A stretch of 52,299 bases of DNA, taken from the NCBI GenBank assembly GCA_029862045.1, contig JAOTYE010000023.1, positions 1-52,299 of the forward strand, written 5' to 3'. The position numbers and the translations under genes were made by a program. Position 1 is the first letter of the stretch; the number at the start of each line of letters is the position of its first letter. The notes beneath the pieces are model-generated. The model searched no databases. It had not been told where the DNA came from and worked only from the letters and a program-made list of their open reading frames with translations. The DNA is from Gammaproteobacteria bacterium. GTDB taxonomy: Bacteria; Pseudomonadota; Gammaproteobacteria; Steroidobacterales; Woeseiaceae. Shown here in pieces: positions 42,634-52,289 of this stretch.

Positions 42634-43751
42634 GCAAAACAGCCGAATTCTGGCTCGAGGCACTGATCGGCCTGGGTATCGACAAACGCGTCCGCATAAT
42701 GAATGTCTGCGGTGGACACGAGCGGTCGATTTCGATCGCCGGTCTGCGTTCAGCTATTCCAAAAAATATCGAACTCGTGCCGGGTCCCGGCTGCCCCGTT
42801 TGCATCTGCCCGGAGGAAGACGTTTTCGAGGCGATACAGCTCGCGTTAAACGAAAATCTCATTCTGGTCGCGTTCGGCGACATGTTGCGCGTGCCGGTCA
42901 ACGTGCCCAAACGCGAACCACGGTCACTGGAACAGGCGCGTGCGGCGGGTGGTGACATACGTCCGATAGCGTCGCCGACAGAGGCCGTGCGTATTGCAAG
43001 AGATAACCCGGATCGCCGGGTTGTGTTCTTTGCTGCGGGCTTCGAAACGACGACGGCGCCGGTGGCCGCGATGCTGGCCGAAGGCGTGCCGGACAACCTC
43101 CTCGTTTTGTTATCGGGAAGACTAACCTGGCCTGCGGTCGCAATGTTGCTCGATTCAGAAGCGCCGGGGTTTGATGCCCTGATCGCGCCGGGCCATGTTG
43201 CGACGATTATGGGGCCTGAGGAATGGCAGTTCGTTGTAGACAAGCACGACATACCTGCCGCGGTCGCAGGATTCCGGCCCGACACATTGCTCGCCGCGAT
43301 GTACTCGGTGTTGCGGCAACTCAGAGACGGCCGCCATTTTCTCGACAACTGCTATCCCGAAGTTGTGCGGCCGGGCGGCAACAGGGAGGCACAGCGGCAG
43401 CTCAACGAAGTCATGAAAGTCAGCGATGCGAACTGGCGTGGCGTTGGGATCATTCCAGATTCGGGGTTTGTTTTGCGTGACCGTTATGCTGCACACGACG
43501 CGCGCCTGCACTTTACGTCTTACGCTGACGAGTCGCGTAAGCGCGTCGGCGAAATGCCGCCGGGTTGCGACTGCGCGCGAGTCGTGCTCGGCAAGATCTA
43601 CCCGAATCAATGTCGACTCTACGGTCTCGCTTGTACACCAAGGAAGCCAATAGGCCCCTGTATGGTGTCGGACGAAGGCGCATGCCGGATTTGGTGGGCG
43701 TCGGGGTGCAGGGAGAATGAGTGGGAGGGCAGGAGACAGTCTGTTGGCTGA
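42630..43751 (+). CDS. hypD: Hydrogenase maturation protein HypD
   Basis: The 373-residue protein has the family motifs NVCGGHERSI, GPGCPVCICP, FAAGFETTTAP and a C-terminal cluster region (MPPGCDCARVVLGKIYPNQC...CTPRKPIGPCMVSDEGACRIW) that holds [4Fe-4S]. With HypC it assembles the Fe(CN)2CO ligand set. Its last 35 bases overlap the start of hypF. Confidence 0.95.
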   Translation: MSKTAEFWLEALIGLGIDKRVRIMNVCGGHERSISIAGLRSAIPKNIELVPGPGCPVCICPEEDVFEAIQLALNENLILVAFGDMLRVPVNVPKREPRSLEQARAAGGDIRPIASPTEAVRIARDNPDRRVVFFAAGFETTTAPVAAMLAEGVPDNLLVLLSGRLTWPAVAMLLDSEAPGFDALIAPGHVATIMGPEEWQFVVDKHDIPAAVAGFRPDTLLAAMYSVLRQLRDGRHFLDNCYPEVVRPGGNREAQRQLNEVMKVSDANWRGVGIIPDSGFVLRDRYAAHDARLHFTSYADESRKRVGEMPPGCDCARVVLGKIYPNQCRLYGLACTPRKPIGPCMVSDEGACRIWWASGCRENEWEGRRQSVG

Positions 43752-46032
43752 GTTCGCCGCCCATGCACTGCCCGTAACGAACTCCGCATTCAGGTTTGTC
43801 CTTTCCGGGCACGTGCAAGGCGTGGGGTTTCGTCCATTCGTCTACCGCCTGGCAGAGCGGCACGGCTTGACCGGGCGCGTGCAGAATCAGCTTGGTGAAG
43901 TCGAGATAATCGCTGTCGGTCAGCCTGATTCGCTGCAGCAGTTTCAGCAGGAACTCGTTCACGACGCACCACCGCTGTCGCGTCCCGCCATCGACAAAAT
44001 CGAAAGGCTCGATATCGAGGCGTTCGACGGTTTCGAAATCGTTGCCAGCTCCGGGCAAGCGAATGCGCGAATATTCGTACCGCATGACTACTTCATGTGC
44101 GACGACTGCCGGCGGGAGTTACACGACCCATCCGATCGACGCTATCGATACCCGTTCATCAACTGCACGCAATGCGGTCCGCGCTACACACTGATCGAAG
44201 CGTTGCCGTACGATCGCGCGAATACGAGTATGGCCGGGTTCCCGCTCTGTGCTGACTGCAACGAGGAATACCTGGATCCGGGTGACCGCAGGTTTCACGC
44301 GGAGCCGGTAGCCTGCCCGGCTTGCGGGCCGCAACTGACTTTCCATGACAAAGCAGACACGAAGTCGCTCTTTGCCAGTGCAGCGATGCATGCAGCGCTC
44401 GACAAACTGCGTGACGGAGAGATCATCGCCGTCAAAGGAATAGGCGGCTATCACCTGATGTGTGACGCTCGTGATTATTCCGCTGTGGACAAATTGCGGC
44501 AGCGCAAACACCGGCCAGCCAAACCACTGGCCGTCATGTTTCCGCTAAGCGGAGAAGACGGGCTTGAGGTTGTTCGCACATACGCGAGTGTCTCGAGCGA
44601 AGAAGCCGGGTTGCTCGCAAGCCCGGCGAGGCCGATCGTGCTAACGAGCAAGAAGAATGGCAGTGACCTTGCGGATAACATCGCTTTCGGGCTTGGCGAA
44701 GTCGGCGCCTTTCTGCCATACAGCCCACTGCATCAGTTGTTACTCGAAGCGTTCGACGGGCCGCTTGTTGCGACGTCGGCCAATATCAGCGGGGAGCCGG
44801 TGCTAACCGAAAACACAGAGGTTGAAGACCGGCTCGCCGGCGTAGCCGACGCGTTCCTGCATCACGACCGGCCAATCGTCCGGCCGGCCGATGACCCCGT
44901 TTTTCGGAGGATTGCAGGTGTCATGCGGCCGCTGCGCATTGGTCGCGGTTGCGCGCCACTCGAACTCGAGTTGTCCGGGCGGCAAGAGCGGCCGTTGCTC
45001 GCTGTTGGTGGTCACATGAAAGGCGCGCTTGCTTTGGCCTGGGACAATCGAGCCGTCATTTCGCCGCACATCGGTGAAATGGATAGCCCGCGCAGCCTGC
45101 GTGTCTTCGAGCAGGTCGCGAGCGATCTGCAAAGACTGTATGGCGTGCAAGCCGAGCGCATCGTTTGCGATGCGCATCGCGGTTACACGACGCACCGCTG
45201 GGCGCGGGAGCAATCGTTGCCGGTCGAGACAGTTTGGCACCACCATGCTCACGCGAGTGCGGTTGCGGCCGAATACGCGCGTGAAGGTCAATGGCTCATG
45301 TTCACGTGGGACGGTGTCGGACTGGGCGAGGATCAAACCTTGTGGGGCGGCGAAGCGCTTCTCGGTGAACCGGGTGCATGGCGGCGTGTTTGCAGTCTGC
45401 GGCCATTTCGACTGCCGGGCGGCGAGCGTGCGGGGCGTGAGCCCTGGCGCAGCGCGGCGGCGCTGCACTGGACCTGCGGCAGGCCGTGGCCGGATTGTCC
45501 GGACCGCGACGGGATTGCCGAGAGCGCATGGCGCAAGAAACTGAATTGTCCGGAAACAAGTGCAGCAGGTCGCCTGTTCGATGCCGCAGCGGCGCTGATA
45601 CTAAACGCGCATCAAACCAGTTATGAAGCAGAAGGGCCCATGTTGCTCGAATCCCTGTGTCGTTCCTGCGCGGAGCCGGTCGATCTGCCGCTCGACACGG
45701 ACGCGAATGGCGTATGGCGCAGTGACTGGGAACCGCTGCTTGACGTCATTGCCGACACGCGACGCACTCAGGTCTCTCGTGCCGAGGTGTTACATTCGAG
45801 CATGGCCCTGGTTCTTCTGCAGCAAGCACGCAAGATTCGCGAGGGGAACCTGGTTACGCAGGTGGGTCTTTGCGGTGGCGTGTTTCAGAATCGGATCCTC
45901 GCGGAACAGGTCGTCAGCCTATTGCAAGATGATGGCTTCCGCGTCTTGCTACCGTCTGTGTTACCAGGTAATGACGCGGCCTTATGTTTCGGGCAGCTGG
46001 CCGAGTTGGCCGCACGCGATACAAGCGGGTAG
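43717..46032 (+). CDS. hypF: Carbamoyltransferase HypF
   Basis: The 771-residue protein has an acylphosphatase-like domain (GHVQGVGFRPFVYRLAE), two zinc fingers (CDDCRRELHDP...NCTQCGP and CADCNEEYLDP...CPACGP), a YrdC-like domain (IAVKGIGGYHLMCDARD) and a C-terminal Kae1/HypF domain with WHHHAHASAV. It makes the cyanide precursor from carbamoyl phosphate with HypE. ATG 43717 lies inside hypD. The true start could be slightly later, since the first 20 residues are not conserved. Confidence 0.95.
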   Translation: MSGRAGDSLLAEFAAHALPVTNSAFRFVLSGHVQGVGFRPFVYRLAERHGLTGRVQNQLGEVEIIAVGQPDSLQQFQQELVHDAPPLSRPAIDKIERLDIEAFDGFEIVASSGQANARIFVPHDYFMCDDCRRELHDPSDRRYRYPFINCTQCGPRYTLIEALPYDRANTSMAGFPLCADCNEEYLDPGDRRFHAEPVACPACGPQLTFHDKADTKSLFASAAMHAALDKLRDGEIIAVKGIGGYHLMCDARDYSAVDKLRQRKHRPAKPLAVMFPLSGEDGLEVVRTYASVSSEEAGLLASPARPIVLTSKKNGSDLADNIAFGLGEVGAFLPYSPLHQLLLEAFDGPLVATSANISGEPVLTENTEVEDRLAGVADAFLHHDRPIVRPADDPVFRRIAGVMRPLRIGRGCAPLELELSGRQERPLLAVGGHMKGALALAWDNRAVISPHIGEMDSPRSLRVFEQVASDLQRLYGVQAERIVCDAHRGYTTHRWAREQSLPVETVWHHHAHASAVAAEYAREGQWLMFTWDGVGLGEDQTLWGGEALLGEPGAWRRVCSLRPFRLPGGERAGREPWRSAAALHWTCGRPWPDCPDRDGIAESAWRKKLNCPETSAAGRLFDAAAALILNAHQTSYEAEGPMLLESLCRSCAEPVDLPLDTDANGVWRSDWEPLLDVIADTRRTQVSRAEVLHSSMALVLLQQARKIREGNLVTQVGLCGGVFQNRILAEQVVSLLQDDGFRVLLPSVLPGNDAALCFGQLAELAARDTSG

Positions 46033-46037
46033 GGAAT

Positions 46038-47039
46038 ATGGAAGACGACCGCATCTCACTGGCACATGGCAACGGCGGCCGTTTCATGCGCGAACTGATC
46101 GAGGAGATATTCGCGCGTCACTTGAGTGAGTCAGAGCTCGACGTACAGGCGGATGCCGCGCCCATCGACCTGAATGGCGGCAATGTGATGATCACGACCG
46201 ATGGTTTCACCGTGCAGCCGCTCGAGTTTCCTGGCGGCGACATCGGTTCCCTGGCGGTGCATGGCACGACAAATGATCTTGCCGTAGCGGGCGCGCGACC
46301 GATGTATCTGACGCTCAACGCGTTCATCGAGGAAGGCCTTGAGATTGAAGTCCTTGACCGGATTGTTGCGAGTCTTGCAAAAGCGGCCCGGGAGGCCGGC
46401 GTTCAAGTCAAGGCCGGTGATACGAAAGTCTTGCGCCGCGGTGAGGGTGGCGGACTGTATCTTGCGACCACTGGTGTTGGCGTGCGACTGCCTGGTGTTC
46501 AGCCGTCGATTCATCGCATCGAAGACGGCGACATTGCGATCGTCAGCGGAACTGTCGGTGATCATGGCACGGCGGTGATGTTGGCGCGCGAAGAGTTTGG
46601 ACTGCGCGGTGATGTCGTCTCCGACGCGGGCCCGGTCATGGAGCTGACTGAGGCGCTGATGAAGCTCGACGGACTCAGGTTCATGCGCGATCCTACCCGT
46701 GGCGGTATTGCCTCAATTGCCAATGAAATCGCTCGCGCGACCGGTTTTGGTGTGCGCCTGGAAGCGACAATACCGGTTAAAGACCCGGTTCAGTCGGTGT
46801 GCGAAATGCTCGGCTATGATCCGTACTACCTTGCCTGCGAAGGCCGGGTCCTTGCCGTCATCGCACCGCACCAGGTGGATGAGGCGTTACAACTCTGGCG
46901 CGCGTTGCCGTCCGGACGTGACGCGGCCCGTGTCGGCCGAATTACCGCTGCTGCAAAGCGTGTCGTTCTCGAGACGCCGTTGGGTGGGGAGCGCTTTCTC
47001 GAAGAGCTTGAGGACGATCCGCTGCCGCGTATCTGCTAG
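46038..47039 (+). CDS. hypE: Hydrogenase maturation protein HypE
   Basis: I start at ATG 46038, five bases after the hypF stop and with AGGGAA just before it. A longer frame from 45984 lies in hypF. The 333 residues begin MEDDRISLAHGNGGRFMREL and end in PRIC, whose Cys is the thiocarbamate/thiocyanate carrier of HypE. It dehydrates the carbamoyl group supplied by HypF to form the cyanide ligand. It is the last hyp gene. Confidence 0.96.
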   Translation: MEDDRISLAHGNGGRFMRELIEEIFARHLSESELDVQADAAPIDLNGGNVMITTDGFTVQPLEFPGGDIGSLAVHGTTNDLAVAGARPMYLTLNAFIEEGLEIEVLDRIVASLAKAAREAGVQVKAGDTKVLRRGEGGGLYLATTGVGVRLPGVQPSIHRIEDGDIAIVSGTVGDHGTAVMLAREEFGLRGDVVSDAGPVMELTEALMKLDGLRFMRDPTRGGIASIANEIARATGFGVRLEATIPVKDPVQSVCEMLGYDPYYLACEGRVLAVIAPHQVDEALQLWRALPSGRDAARVGRITAAAKRVVLETPLGGERFLEELEDDPLPRIC

Positions 47040-47084
47040 CGATCAATCTGGTAGCCTGTCGGGCGATGCGCTACCAACACTTTC

Positions 47085-47816
47085 GTGATTGACGCCACCT
47101 TCATCATTATTGTCGCCGGCAGTTTTGTTGCGTCGGTATTCAATGCGGCATTCTCGGCTGGCGGAGCGCTGATCATCCTCGCGATTACCAGCACAGTCTT
47201 ACCCATACAGGCGATTGTCCCTATTCATTCAACACTGCTCATCGGTTCGACGGTGACGCGGATCATCTTTTTTTGGGACTTTATCGACTGGAGACTCGTC
47301 AGATCTTTCCTTGTTGGCAGTCTCGTCGGCGCGTTTGTCGGCGCGCGGATCTATGTGGAGTTGCCCGAGGCCATCATTGCAACGGCAATCAGCGTCGTAA
47401 TGCTCGTTGCGATCTGGCTGCCGGAGATGTCGTGGCGACCCCGGCTGAGACACCCCTGGATAATTGTGGGCTTCATTCACTCACTGTTTTCTACGCTATT
47501 TGCTTACGGCGCGCTGCTGCACGCAGTGGTGTTGCACGCCAACCTGGAGCGTCGTCAGATTATTGGCACGTTGGGTGGCTGCCTGGCCGGAATGAGCATC
47601 TTCAAGATTACCGGCTACGCGTATTACGGCTTCGATTACTCCCCGTACTATGCTGTTATCGCCGCGGCGATAGCGGTGAGCTTTCTGGGCACCGCAGTCG
47701 GCAAGATGATCGTGGACAGGCTCTCCGAAGAGCGGTTTCGGTTGGTCTATCGCGCGCTTATCACGCTATCCGCATTACGTCTCTTGTACACGGGGCTCCT
47801 GGAGGGGCGCGCATGA
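47085..47816 (+). CDS. TauE/SafE-family (TSUP) membrane permease
   Basis: This 243-residue protein starts at GTG 47085. It has about eight helices and the paired repeats of the TSUP family, with the N-terminal motif SVFNAAFSAGGALIILAITS. Family members move sulfite, sulfoacetate and other organosulfur anions. The substrate here is unknown. It follows hypE by 45 bases and could be cotranscribed, but a functional link to hydrogenase is not expected. Confidence 0.85.
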   Translation: MIDATFIIIVAGSFVASVFNAAFSAGGALIILAITSTVLPIQAIVPIHSTLLIGSTVTRIIFFWDFIDWRLVRSFLVGSLVGAFVGARIYVELPEAIIATAISVVMLVAIWLPEMSWRPRLRHPWIIVGFIHSLFSTLFAYGALLHAVVLHANLERRQIIGTLGGCLAGMSIFKITGYAYYGFDYSPYYAVIAAAIAVSFLGTAVGKMIVDRLSEERFRLVYRALITLSALRLLYTGLLEGRA

Positions 47817-47972
47817 CAAGGTGGTTTGCGAGTCCGGGCTGAGTTTCATATGGCTGATCGTGCTGATCCCGGTGGCGATATTGCTCTCCATTACAAGCCA
47901 AACGGCTCCTTGCTAGTATGGCACCGGACCGGGTTCGCGGCGTTGAGCGTATTTGCCTGAAGGGACGGCTAT

Positions 47973-48815
47973 ATGAGATTGGTAAGTTTTATTCTTGACG
48001 ATCAGGCGCGTGTCGGCGTGATAAAAGACGATGCTGTCATTGACCTGAGCGATCACGATGTGGGGCACAGCGTAAAGGAGGTGCTGCAGCGAGGCACACT
48101 TGACCGCGTGGGCGAACTTGCAGCGGACCTGCCCGCAAACCTGGCGTTGGAAGACATCGAATTTCTGCCTGTCGTGCCGGACTCAGGGAAGGTGTTGTGC
48201 GTCGGCGTCAACTACAAAAAGCACGTGCTCGAAATGGGCAGGGAATTGCCCGAGTACCCGTGGGTGTTCACGCGGTTTGCCGACAGCTTCGTCGGACATC
48301 GCAGAGACATGATTCGCCCCTCCGTGTCGGATAAATTCGATTTCGAGGGCGAGTTGGCCGTGATCATCGGTCGTGACGCGCATCGTGTCGCGGCTGCCGA
48401 CGCGTTTGACTACGTAGCGGGTTACTGCTGCCTGAACGACGGCAGTATTCGCGATTACCAACGACATTCCGGTCAGTTTACTGCCGGAAAGAACTTCTTG
48501 CGCAGCGGCAGCATGGGTCCCTGGCTCGTGACCAGGGATGAGATAGCAGATGTGGAGAACCTGATTCTGGAAACCCGGCTCAACGGCGAGGTGATGCAAT
48601 CATCTTCGACCGGCGATCTGATTTTCGATATACCGACGTTAATTGAGTACTGCACAACATTCACGCGCCTCGAACCTGGCGACATTATTGCTACCGGCAC
48701 GCCGGGCGGTGTTGGCGCCGCACGCACGCCACCGGTGTGGATGCAGCCGGGCGACACGATTGAAGTATCGATATCCGATATCGGTGTGTTGCGAAACACG
48801 ATCGTGGATGAGTGA
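47973..48815 (+). CDS. Fumarylacetoacetate hydrolase family protein
   Basis: The 280-residue protein has a short N-terminal domain and the FAH C-terminal fold: VGVNYKKHVLEMG, FDFEGELAVIIGRDA (metal-binding Glu pair), NDGSIRDYQ and GTPGGVGAARTPPVWMQPGD. Relatives hydrolyse acylpyruvates or 2-oxo-hept-diene-dioates, or decarboxylate oxaloacetate. The substrate cannot be told. A good ribosome binding site (AAGGGA) precedes the ATG. Confidence 0.88.
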   Translation: MRLVSFILDDQARVGVIKDDAVIDLSDHDVGHSVKEVLQRGTLDRVGELAADLPANLALEDIEFLPVVPDSGKVLCVGVNYKKHVLEMGRELPEYPWVFTRFADSFVGHRRDMIRPSVSDKFDFEGELAVIIGRDAHRVAAADAFDYVAGYCCLNDGSIRDYQRHSGQFTAGKNFLRSGSMGPWLVTRDEIADVENLILETRLNGEVMQSSSTGDLIFDIPTLIEYCTTFTRLEPGDIIATGTPGGVGAARTPPVWMQPGDTIEVSISDIGVLRNTIVDE

Positions 48816-48824
48816 AGCCGGAAG

Positions 48825-49604
48825 ATGTTCAAGCACCTGCACATAGTCGCCTGTTCGCCACGCAGCGGTACTACGTTGCTGCACGAGGCGATGGTGACGT
48901 GCTTCAGGATCGACAAGCATTACGATCACGAGATTCGTTTCCATCTCGTGTCAGCCCGGGATGGCCAGATTTTGCTGACCAAACGACCCAAAGACACGAT
49001 GTATGTGCAGGCCATCCTCGAGGACGATCCGGAGTTCTTCGTTATTTACATGGTTCGTGATCCGCGTGACGTCATAGTGAGCCGCCACGGCAAGGACAAG
49101 GACATGTACTACTCCAACATTCGCCTGTGGCGCGAGATGCATGCTTACGCGAAGCCGTTGTATGGTCATGAACGTTTTCTCGAGGTTCGTTACGAGGACT
49201 TCGTGAGCAATCCGGACGCGACCCAACAGATGATCGCGGAAAAGTTCCCGTGGCTCGAAAAGACGCACAATTTCTCCGCGTATCATGAACACGCGACGGC
49301 GTCGGAAAAGTCCATAACGGCAATGCACAGTGTGCGACCCATCGCGCCGACGAGCGTTGGTGTCTGGACGCAACATCCGGGAAGAATAAAGGGCCAGCAA
49401 GCGATACACGGCTCGCTGACACCGGACCTGATTGCGTGTGGCTACGAGTCGACAGCCGATTGGGAGCAGGTGCTGGAGTCAGTGACACCGGATTTTTCCA
49501 GAAGTCGTTACCCCGAGAAAATATATTTCTGGTCGCGAATTTCGCAATACATCAACGCGTTGCGCAAAGTCGCTACTTACAGGCGCTTGCGCCGGACTGC
49601 ATGA
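48825..49604 (+). CDS. Sulfotransferase-family protein
   Basis: A 259-residue protein with the 5'-phosphosulfate loop CSPRSGTTLLHEAM at the N-terminus and the 3'-phosphate motif YMVRDPRDVIVSRHGK at about residues 75-90. It uses PAPS to sulfate an unknown acceptor, probably a carbohydrate or lipid. It follows the FAH gene by nine bases and converges with an unrelated, shorter sulfotransferase gene. Confidence 0.87.
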   Translation: MFKHLHIVACSPRSGTTLLHEAMVTCFRIDKHYDHEIRFHLVSARDGQILLTKRPKDTMYVQAILEDDPEFFVIYMVRDPRDVIVSRHGKDKDMYYSNIRLWREMHAYAKPLYGHERFLEVRYEDFVSNPDATQQMIAEKFPWLEKTHNFSAYHEHATASEKSITAMHSVRPIAPTSVGVWTQHPGRIKGQQAIHGSLTPDLIACGYESTADWEQVLESVTPDFSRSRYPEKIYFWSRISQYINALRKVATYRRLRRTA

Positions 49605-49640
49605 GAACAGCCGGCATTGCCGATGTCAGGACAACAACGC

Positions 49641-50216
49641 CTACAGTTTTCGGAACCAGTTCTTTAATTTGCGCGACAAGCTCGCTTTGTTGGCGTGTGG
49701 GAACGGCTCGTCCGGAGTGTCATGTCCAAGGAAAGGACACAATTTGTCCCAGCCGTCGCCTTTAGGTAGATCAAAGACCAGTAAGTCGTTTGGCCGATCC
49801 TTGAAATACTCGAGCACTTCCCGGTTGTGACGCTCGTAGCGGTCGATGTAAATATCCTCGTTGCCTTCAGGGCACCCCGCATTCTCGCCATAGATCCAGC
49901 GTCGCATCGGTGTCTCGGTCAGGGCGAAGTCTTTAACCTGGCTGCGAATCCAGGCATCCGTTGGCCTGCGAGTGAGTATGAATTTACTCCTCGGAAAGCG
50001 CTCGTCGAGCTCCTTGTAGAGTAAGGGCCACGGGTTGTCCTCAAAGGCATCAAAATTCGCGACCCTGGCATAGGCCATTTCATGCAACTTGTTGGCAATA
50101 TCCGGATCCTTCGTGCCGAACGACCCCGTTACCCGATAGCCGAGTTTTTTGAGCGCAAGTTCGAGACTTGTTGTTCCGGTCTTGTGAAAGCCGATGCAGA
50201 AGACCTTTGGTTTCAT
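49641..50216 (-). CDS. Sulfotransferase-family protein, short
   Basis: The 191-residue protein begins with a PAPS loop variant (CIGFHKTGTTSLELALKKLG) and has FILTRRPTDAWIRS as the 3'-phosphate-binding segment. This is the pattern of the shorter Sulfotransfer_4-like group. It overlaps dgkA by four bases (ATGA), so the two are cotranscribed. The acceptor is unknown; a membrane lipid or glycan is a guess from the dgkA neighbour. Confidence 0.85.
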   Translation of the reverse strand: MKPKVFCIGFHKTGTTSLELALKKLGYRVTGSFGTKDPDIANKLHEMAYARVANFDAFEDNPWPLLYKELDERFPRSKFILTRRPTDAWIRSQVKDFALTETPMRRWIYGENAGCPEGNEDIYIDRYERHNREVLEYFKDRPNDLLVFDLPKGDGWDKLCPFLGHDTPDEPFPHANKASLSRKLKNWFRKL

Positions 50217-50605
50217 GAGCCAGCCCCGGCCGGCAAGTAAAAGCGCTGGTAGGCGATTGCGCTCCAGATCACAATAACTATGACGAGGCTGATGAACACA
50301 GCGCCCGAACCGAAATCCTTGGCGCGGCCCGATAACTCATGATGTTCGTCACCGTGGCGATCGATTGCTGCCTCGATCGCGGAGTTCAGCAATTCGACGA
50401 TCAACACCAACAGCAGGCTGGTAAACAGGATTGCCCACTCGACAGGCGTTCGGCCGAGCCATACACCAACAGGTGTCAGTACGACGATCAGGATCAATTC
50501 CTGACGAAACGCGGCTTCGTGTTGCCAGGCCTGAGCAAAGCCCTGTGCCGAGAATTTCGTCGCCCTCAGAATTCTGCGAATGCCCGTGTTGCCAGGTTTG
50601 GCCAT
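50213..50605 (-). CDS. dgkA: Diacylglycerol kinase DgkA
   Basis: The 130-residue membrane protein has three helices and the DgkA signature ELLNSAIEAAIDRHGDEHHELSG, with KDFGSGAV after it. It recycles diacylglycerol to phosphatidic acid at the inner membrane. The length matches the family. It lies ten bases after the flavin reductase stop. Confidence 0.95.
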   Translation of the reverse strand: MAKPGNTGIRRILRATKFSAQGFAQAWQHEAAFRQELILIVVLTPVGVWLGRTPVEWAILFTSLLLVLIVELLNSAIEAAIDRHGDEHHELSGRAKDFGSGAVFISLVIVIVIWSAIAYQRFYLPAGAGS

Positions 50606-50614
50606 GGAAATCTC

Positions 50615-51136
50615 CTAGTCGGCAGAATCGGCGATCGCCGTGTATTGTCCGTCGACGAACAGCAGTGGCTTGTTGTCATCGAAGCGATGCGTTTCGACTT
50701 CACCAACGATGATGTAGTGATCGCCGCAGTCGTGAATCTGATACGTCCGACACTCGAAGCAGGCAACGGTATCCGGAAGTATCGGCACGCCTTTGTCCGA
50801 CGTTTCGAAATCAACGCCATCGAATACGGTGTGGTCCGACAGTGCGAAGTGCGCCGACAGGGATTCCTGGCGCGCACTCAGGACATTGATCGCGAAGTAC
50901 TCGGCATCCAGATAGGCCTGTAGGGAATTCGATACTTTCGCGATATTCCACAGCACCAGTGGGGGCTCGAGCGACACCGAGCTGAAACTGTTCGCCGTAA
51001 TTCCACAGGGCCCCGCGCTGCCCTGGCAAGTCACCACCGTCACGCCCGTGGCGAATCGGCCCAGCGACTGACGTAGTTTGAGCAATGCCGCGTCAGCGTC
51101 GCCGCCAGTCTTGCTTGAATTGTCCGATTTATTCAT
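50615..51136 (-). CDS. Flavin reductase-family FMN-binding protein
   Basis: A 173-residue protein with the flavin reductase-like split-barrel motif GRFATGVTVVTC, GITANSFSSVSLEPPLVLW and FAINVLSARQE. Such proteins supply reduced FMN to monooxygenases or act as small NAD(P)H:flavin oxidoreductases. It is divergent from a MarR-type regulator over a 41-base AT-rich gap with a palindrome, so it is a likely MarR target. Confidence 0.9.
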   Translation of the reverse strand: MNKSDNSSKTGGDADAALLKLRQSLGRFATGVTVVTCQGSAGPCGITANSFSSVSLEPPLVLWNIAKVSNSLQAYLDAEYFAINVLSARQESLSAHFALSDHTVFDGVDFETSDKGVPILPDTVACFECRTYQIHDCGDHYIIVGEVETHRFDDNKPLLFVDGQYTAIADSAD

Positions 51137-51149
51137 TATTATCTAAATA

Positions 51150-51163
51150 ATTAATATATTAAT
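51150..51163. promoter_or_regulatory. Palindrome ATTAATATATTAAT, candidate MarR operator
   Basis: A perfect 14-base palindrome sits in the 41-base divergent gap between the flavin reductase and marR-like starts. Partial symmetry continues outward (AT..AT). MarR proteins typically bind 16-20 base dyads overlapping divergent promoters. Regulation of both genes is inferred. Confidence 0.6.
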
Positions 51164-51177
51164 GATATTGTACATCC

Positions 51178-51624
51178 ATGGCGATACAACAATTCAGCCG
51201 CTCGTTACCCATGATGCTATACCGCACGCTGGACGCAGTTATGCCTAGGTTCCGCAAGATATTCAATGACTTTGGACTGACCGAGCAGCAGGGGCGGGTA
51301 TTACGGGTGCTTTGGGAGCGCGACCAGATTGCGTTGGGAGAGCTGGCGAGGCTTACGCTGATACCAACCCCGAGCCTGGTCGGCATCGTCGATCGTCTGA
51401 GTTCGATGGAGCTGGTGGCAAGACAGCGCTCCGACAGGGATCGTCGCGTTGTCCATGTCCTGGCGACCGACAAAGGACTTGCTCTGGAACCCGAGATCAT
51501 GCCGCGCGTGGCGGCGGCCTACGCAAATCTCAAACAATCCATCGACGCAGAATCCTGGGATCTTGCCCTACAGGGGTTACAGAAAATTTCGGCGCTCGGC
51601 GAAGCGGCGAAACGAAACGACTAG
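51178..51624 (+). CDS. MarR-family transcriptional regulator
   Basis: The 148-residue protein has a winged helix-turn-helix at about residues 35-95 (LTEQQGRVLRVLWERDQIAL, TPSLVGIVDRLSSMELVAR, RSDRDRRVVHVLATDKG). The beta-wing RSDRDRRV is the standard MarR motif. It is divergent from a flavin reductase and probably represses both genes through the AT-rich palindrome between them. The ligand is unknown; phenolic compounds are common in the family. Confidence 0.92.
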   Translation: MAIQQFSRSLPMMLYRTLDAVMPRFRKIFNDFGLTEQQGRVLRVLWERDQIALGELARLTLIPTPSLVGIVDRLSSMELVARQRSDRDRRVVHVLATDKGLALEPEIMPRVAAAYANLKQSIDAESWDLALQGLQKISALGEAAKRND

Positions 51625-51712
51625 CTTGCAGGCACGATACGTGAGTTAGTCGTTCTCGAAGAATCTGACCTGCTAGTATTCAGGCACATGCGCCAAAACC
51701 AGGGGGTGAAGC

Positions 51713-52084
51713 ATGGATTTGGGAGCGTTTTCGGTCAGCCTTGCGGTCAAAGACCTTGCAACATCAAAAGGCTTTTACGAGACACTCGGGTTCGAAGCAA
51801 TTGGCGGTGATCCGCAACAAAATTGGTTGGTACTGAAAAACGGCGATCACGTAATTGGCCTTTTCCAGGGTATGTTTGAAGACAATATATTGACGTTCAA
51901 TCCGGGCTGGGATCAAAGCGGTAACGAACTCGATTCATTTACCGACGTGCGCGAGCTACAGCGTGAGTTGAAGAGTCGGGGGATTACCCTTAATAGTGAA
52001 GCTGACGATTCGATATCAGGACCAGCGAGTTTAATGCTCTCCGACCCCGACGGTAATCAGATTCTTATTGACCAGCATCGATAG
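51713..52084 (+). CDS. VOC/glyoxalase-family protein
   Basis: The 123-residue single-module protein starts [20 protein letters not shown] and continues [12 protein letters not shown], typical of the vicinal oxygen chelate fold. The second half ends [17 protein letters not shown]. Members include glyoxalases, dioxygenases and resistance proteins. No specific activity is indicated. Confidence 0.88.
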   Translation: MDLGAFSVSLAVKDLATSKGFYETLGFEAIGGDPQQNWLVLKNGDHVIGLFQGMFEDNILTFNPGWDQSGNELDSFTDVRELQRELKSRGITLNSEADDSISGPASLMLSDPDGNQILIDQHR

Positions 52085-52213
52085 CGGGTTGGATATGACG
52101 CAGGATGAGATGAGCGAATTGAAGAATCGTGAGGTGGACATCGAACAATATTGTAACTAGTGGCTCTGAGCTACAGCCTGATCTGGATAGTGTACGGACT
52201 TGCGGGGACGAAT

Positions 52214-52289
52214 TGGTGGAGCCGAGGAGGATCGAACTCCCGACCTTCGCGTTGCGAACGCGACGCTCTCCCAGCTGAGCTACGACCCC
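52214..52289 (-). tRNA. tRNA-Ala (anticodon CGC)
   Basis: The reverse complement folds as a 76-base tRNA with encoded CCA. The seven-pair acceptor stem includes G3-U70, the main identity element of tRNA-Ala. The D arm reads AGCTCAGCTGGGAGAGC, the anticodon loop TTCGCAA gives CGC (reads GCG), and the T arm reads GTTCGATC. Its 3' end faces left. Confidence 0.97.

Noticed and set aside
47046..47078. Inverted repeat GGTAGC...GCTACC after hypE as a terminator
   Set aside because: Six-base arms around a 14-base loop without a T-tract are too weak to call.
52095..52160. 21-codon frame after the VOC gene
   Set aside because: Too short, with no family and no strong ribosome binding site; treated as chance.
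52214..52289. tRNA-Ala as boundary of an integrated island
   Set aside because: The 3' end faces the window interior, but no integrase, direct repeat of the tRNA end or mobility gene was seen beside it.
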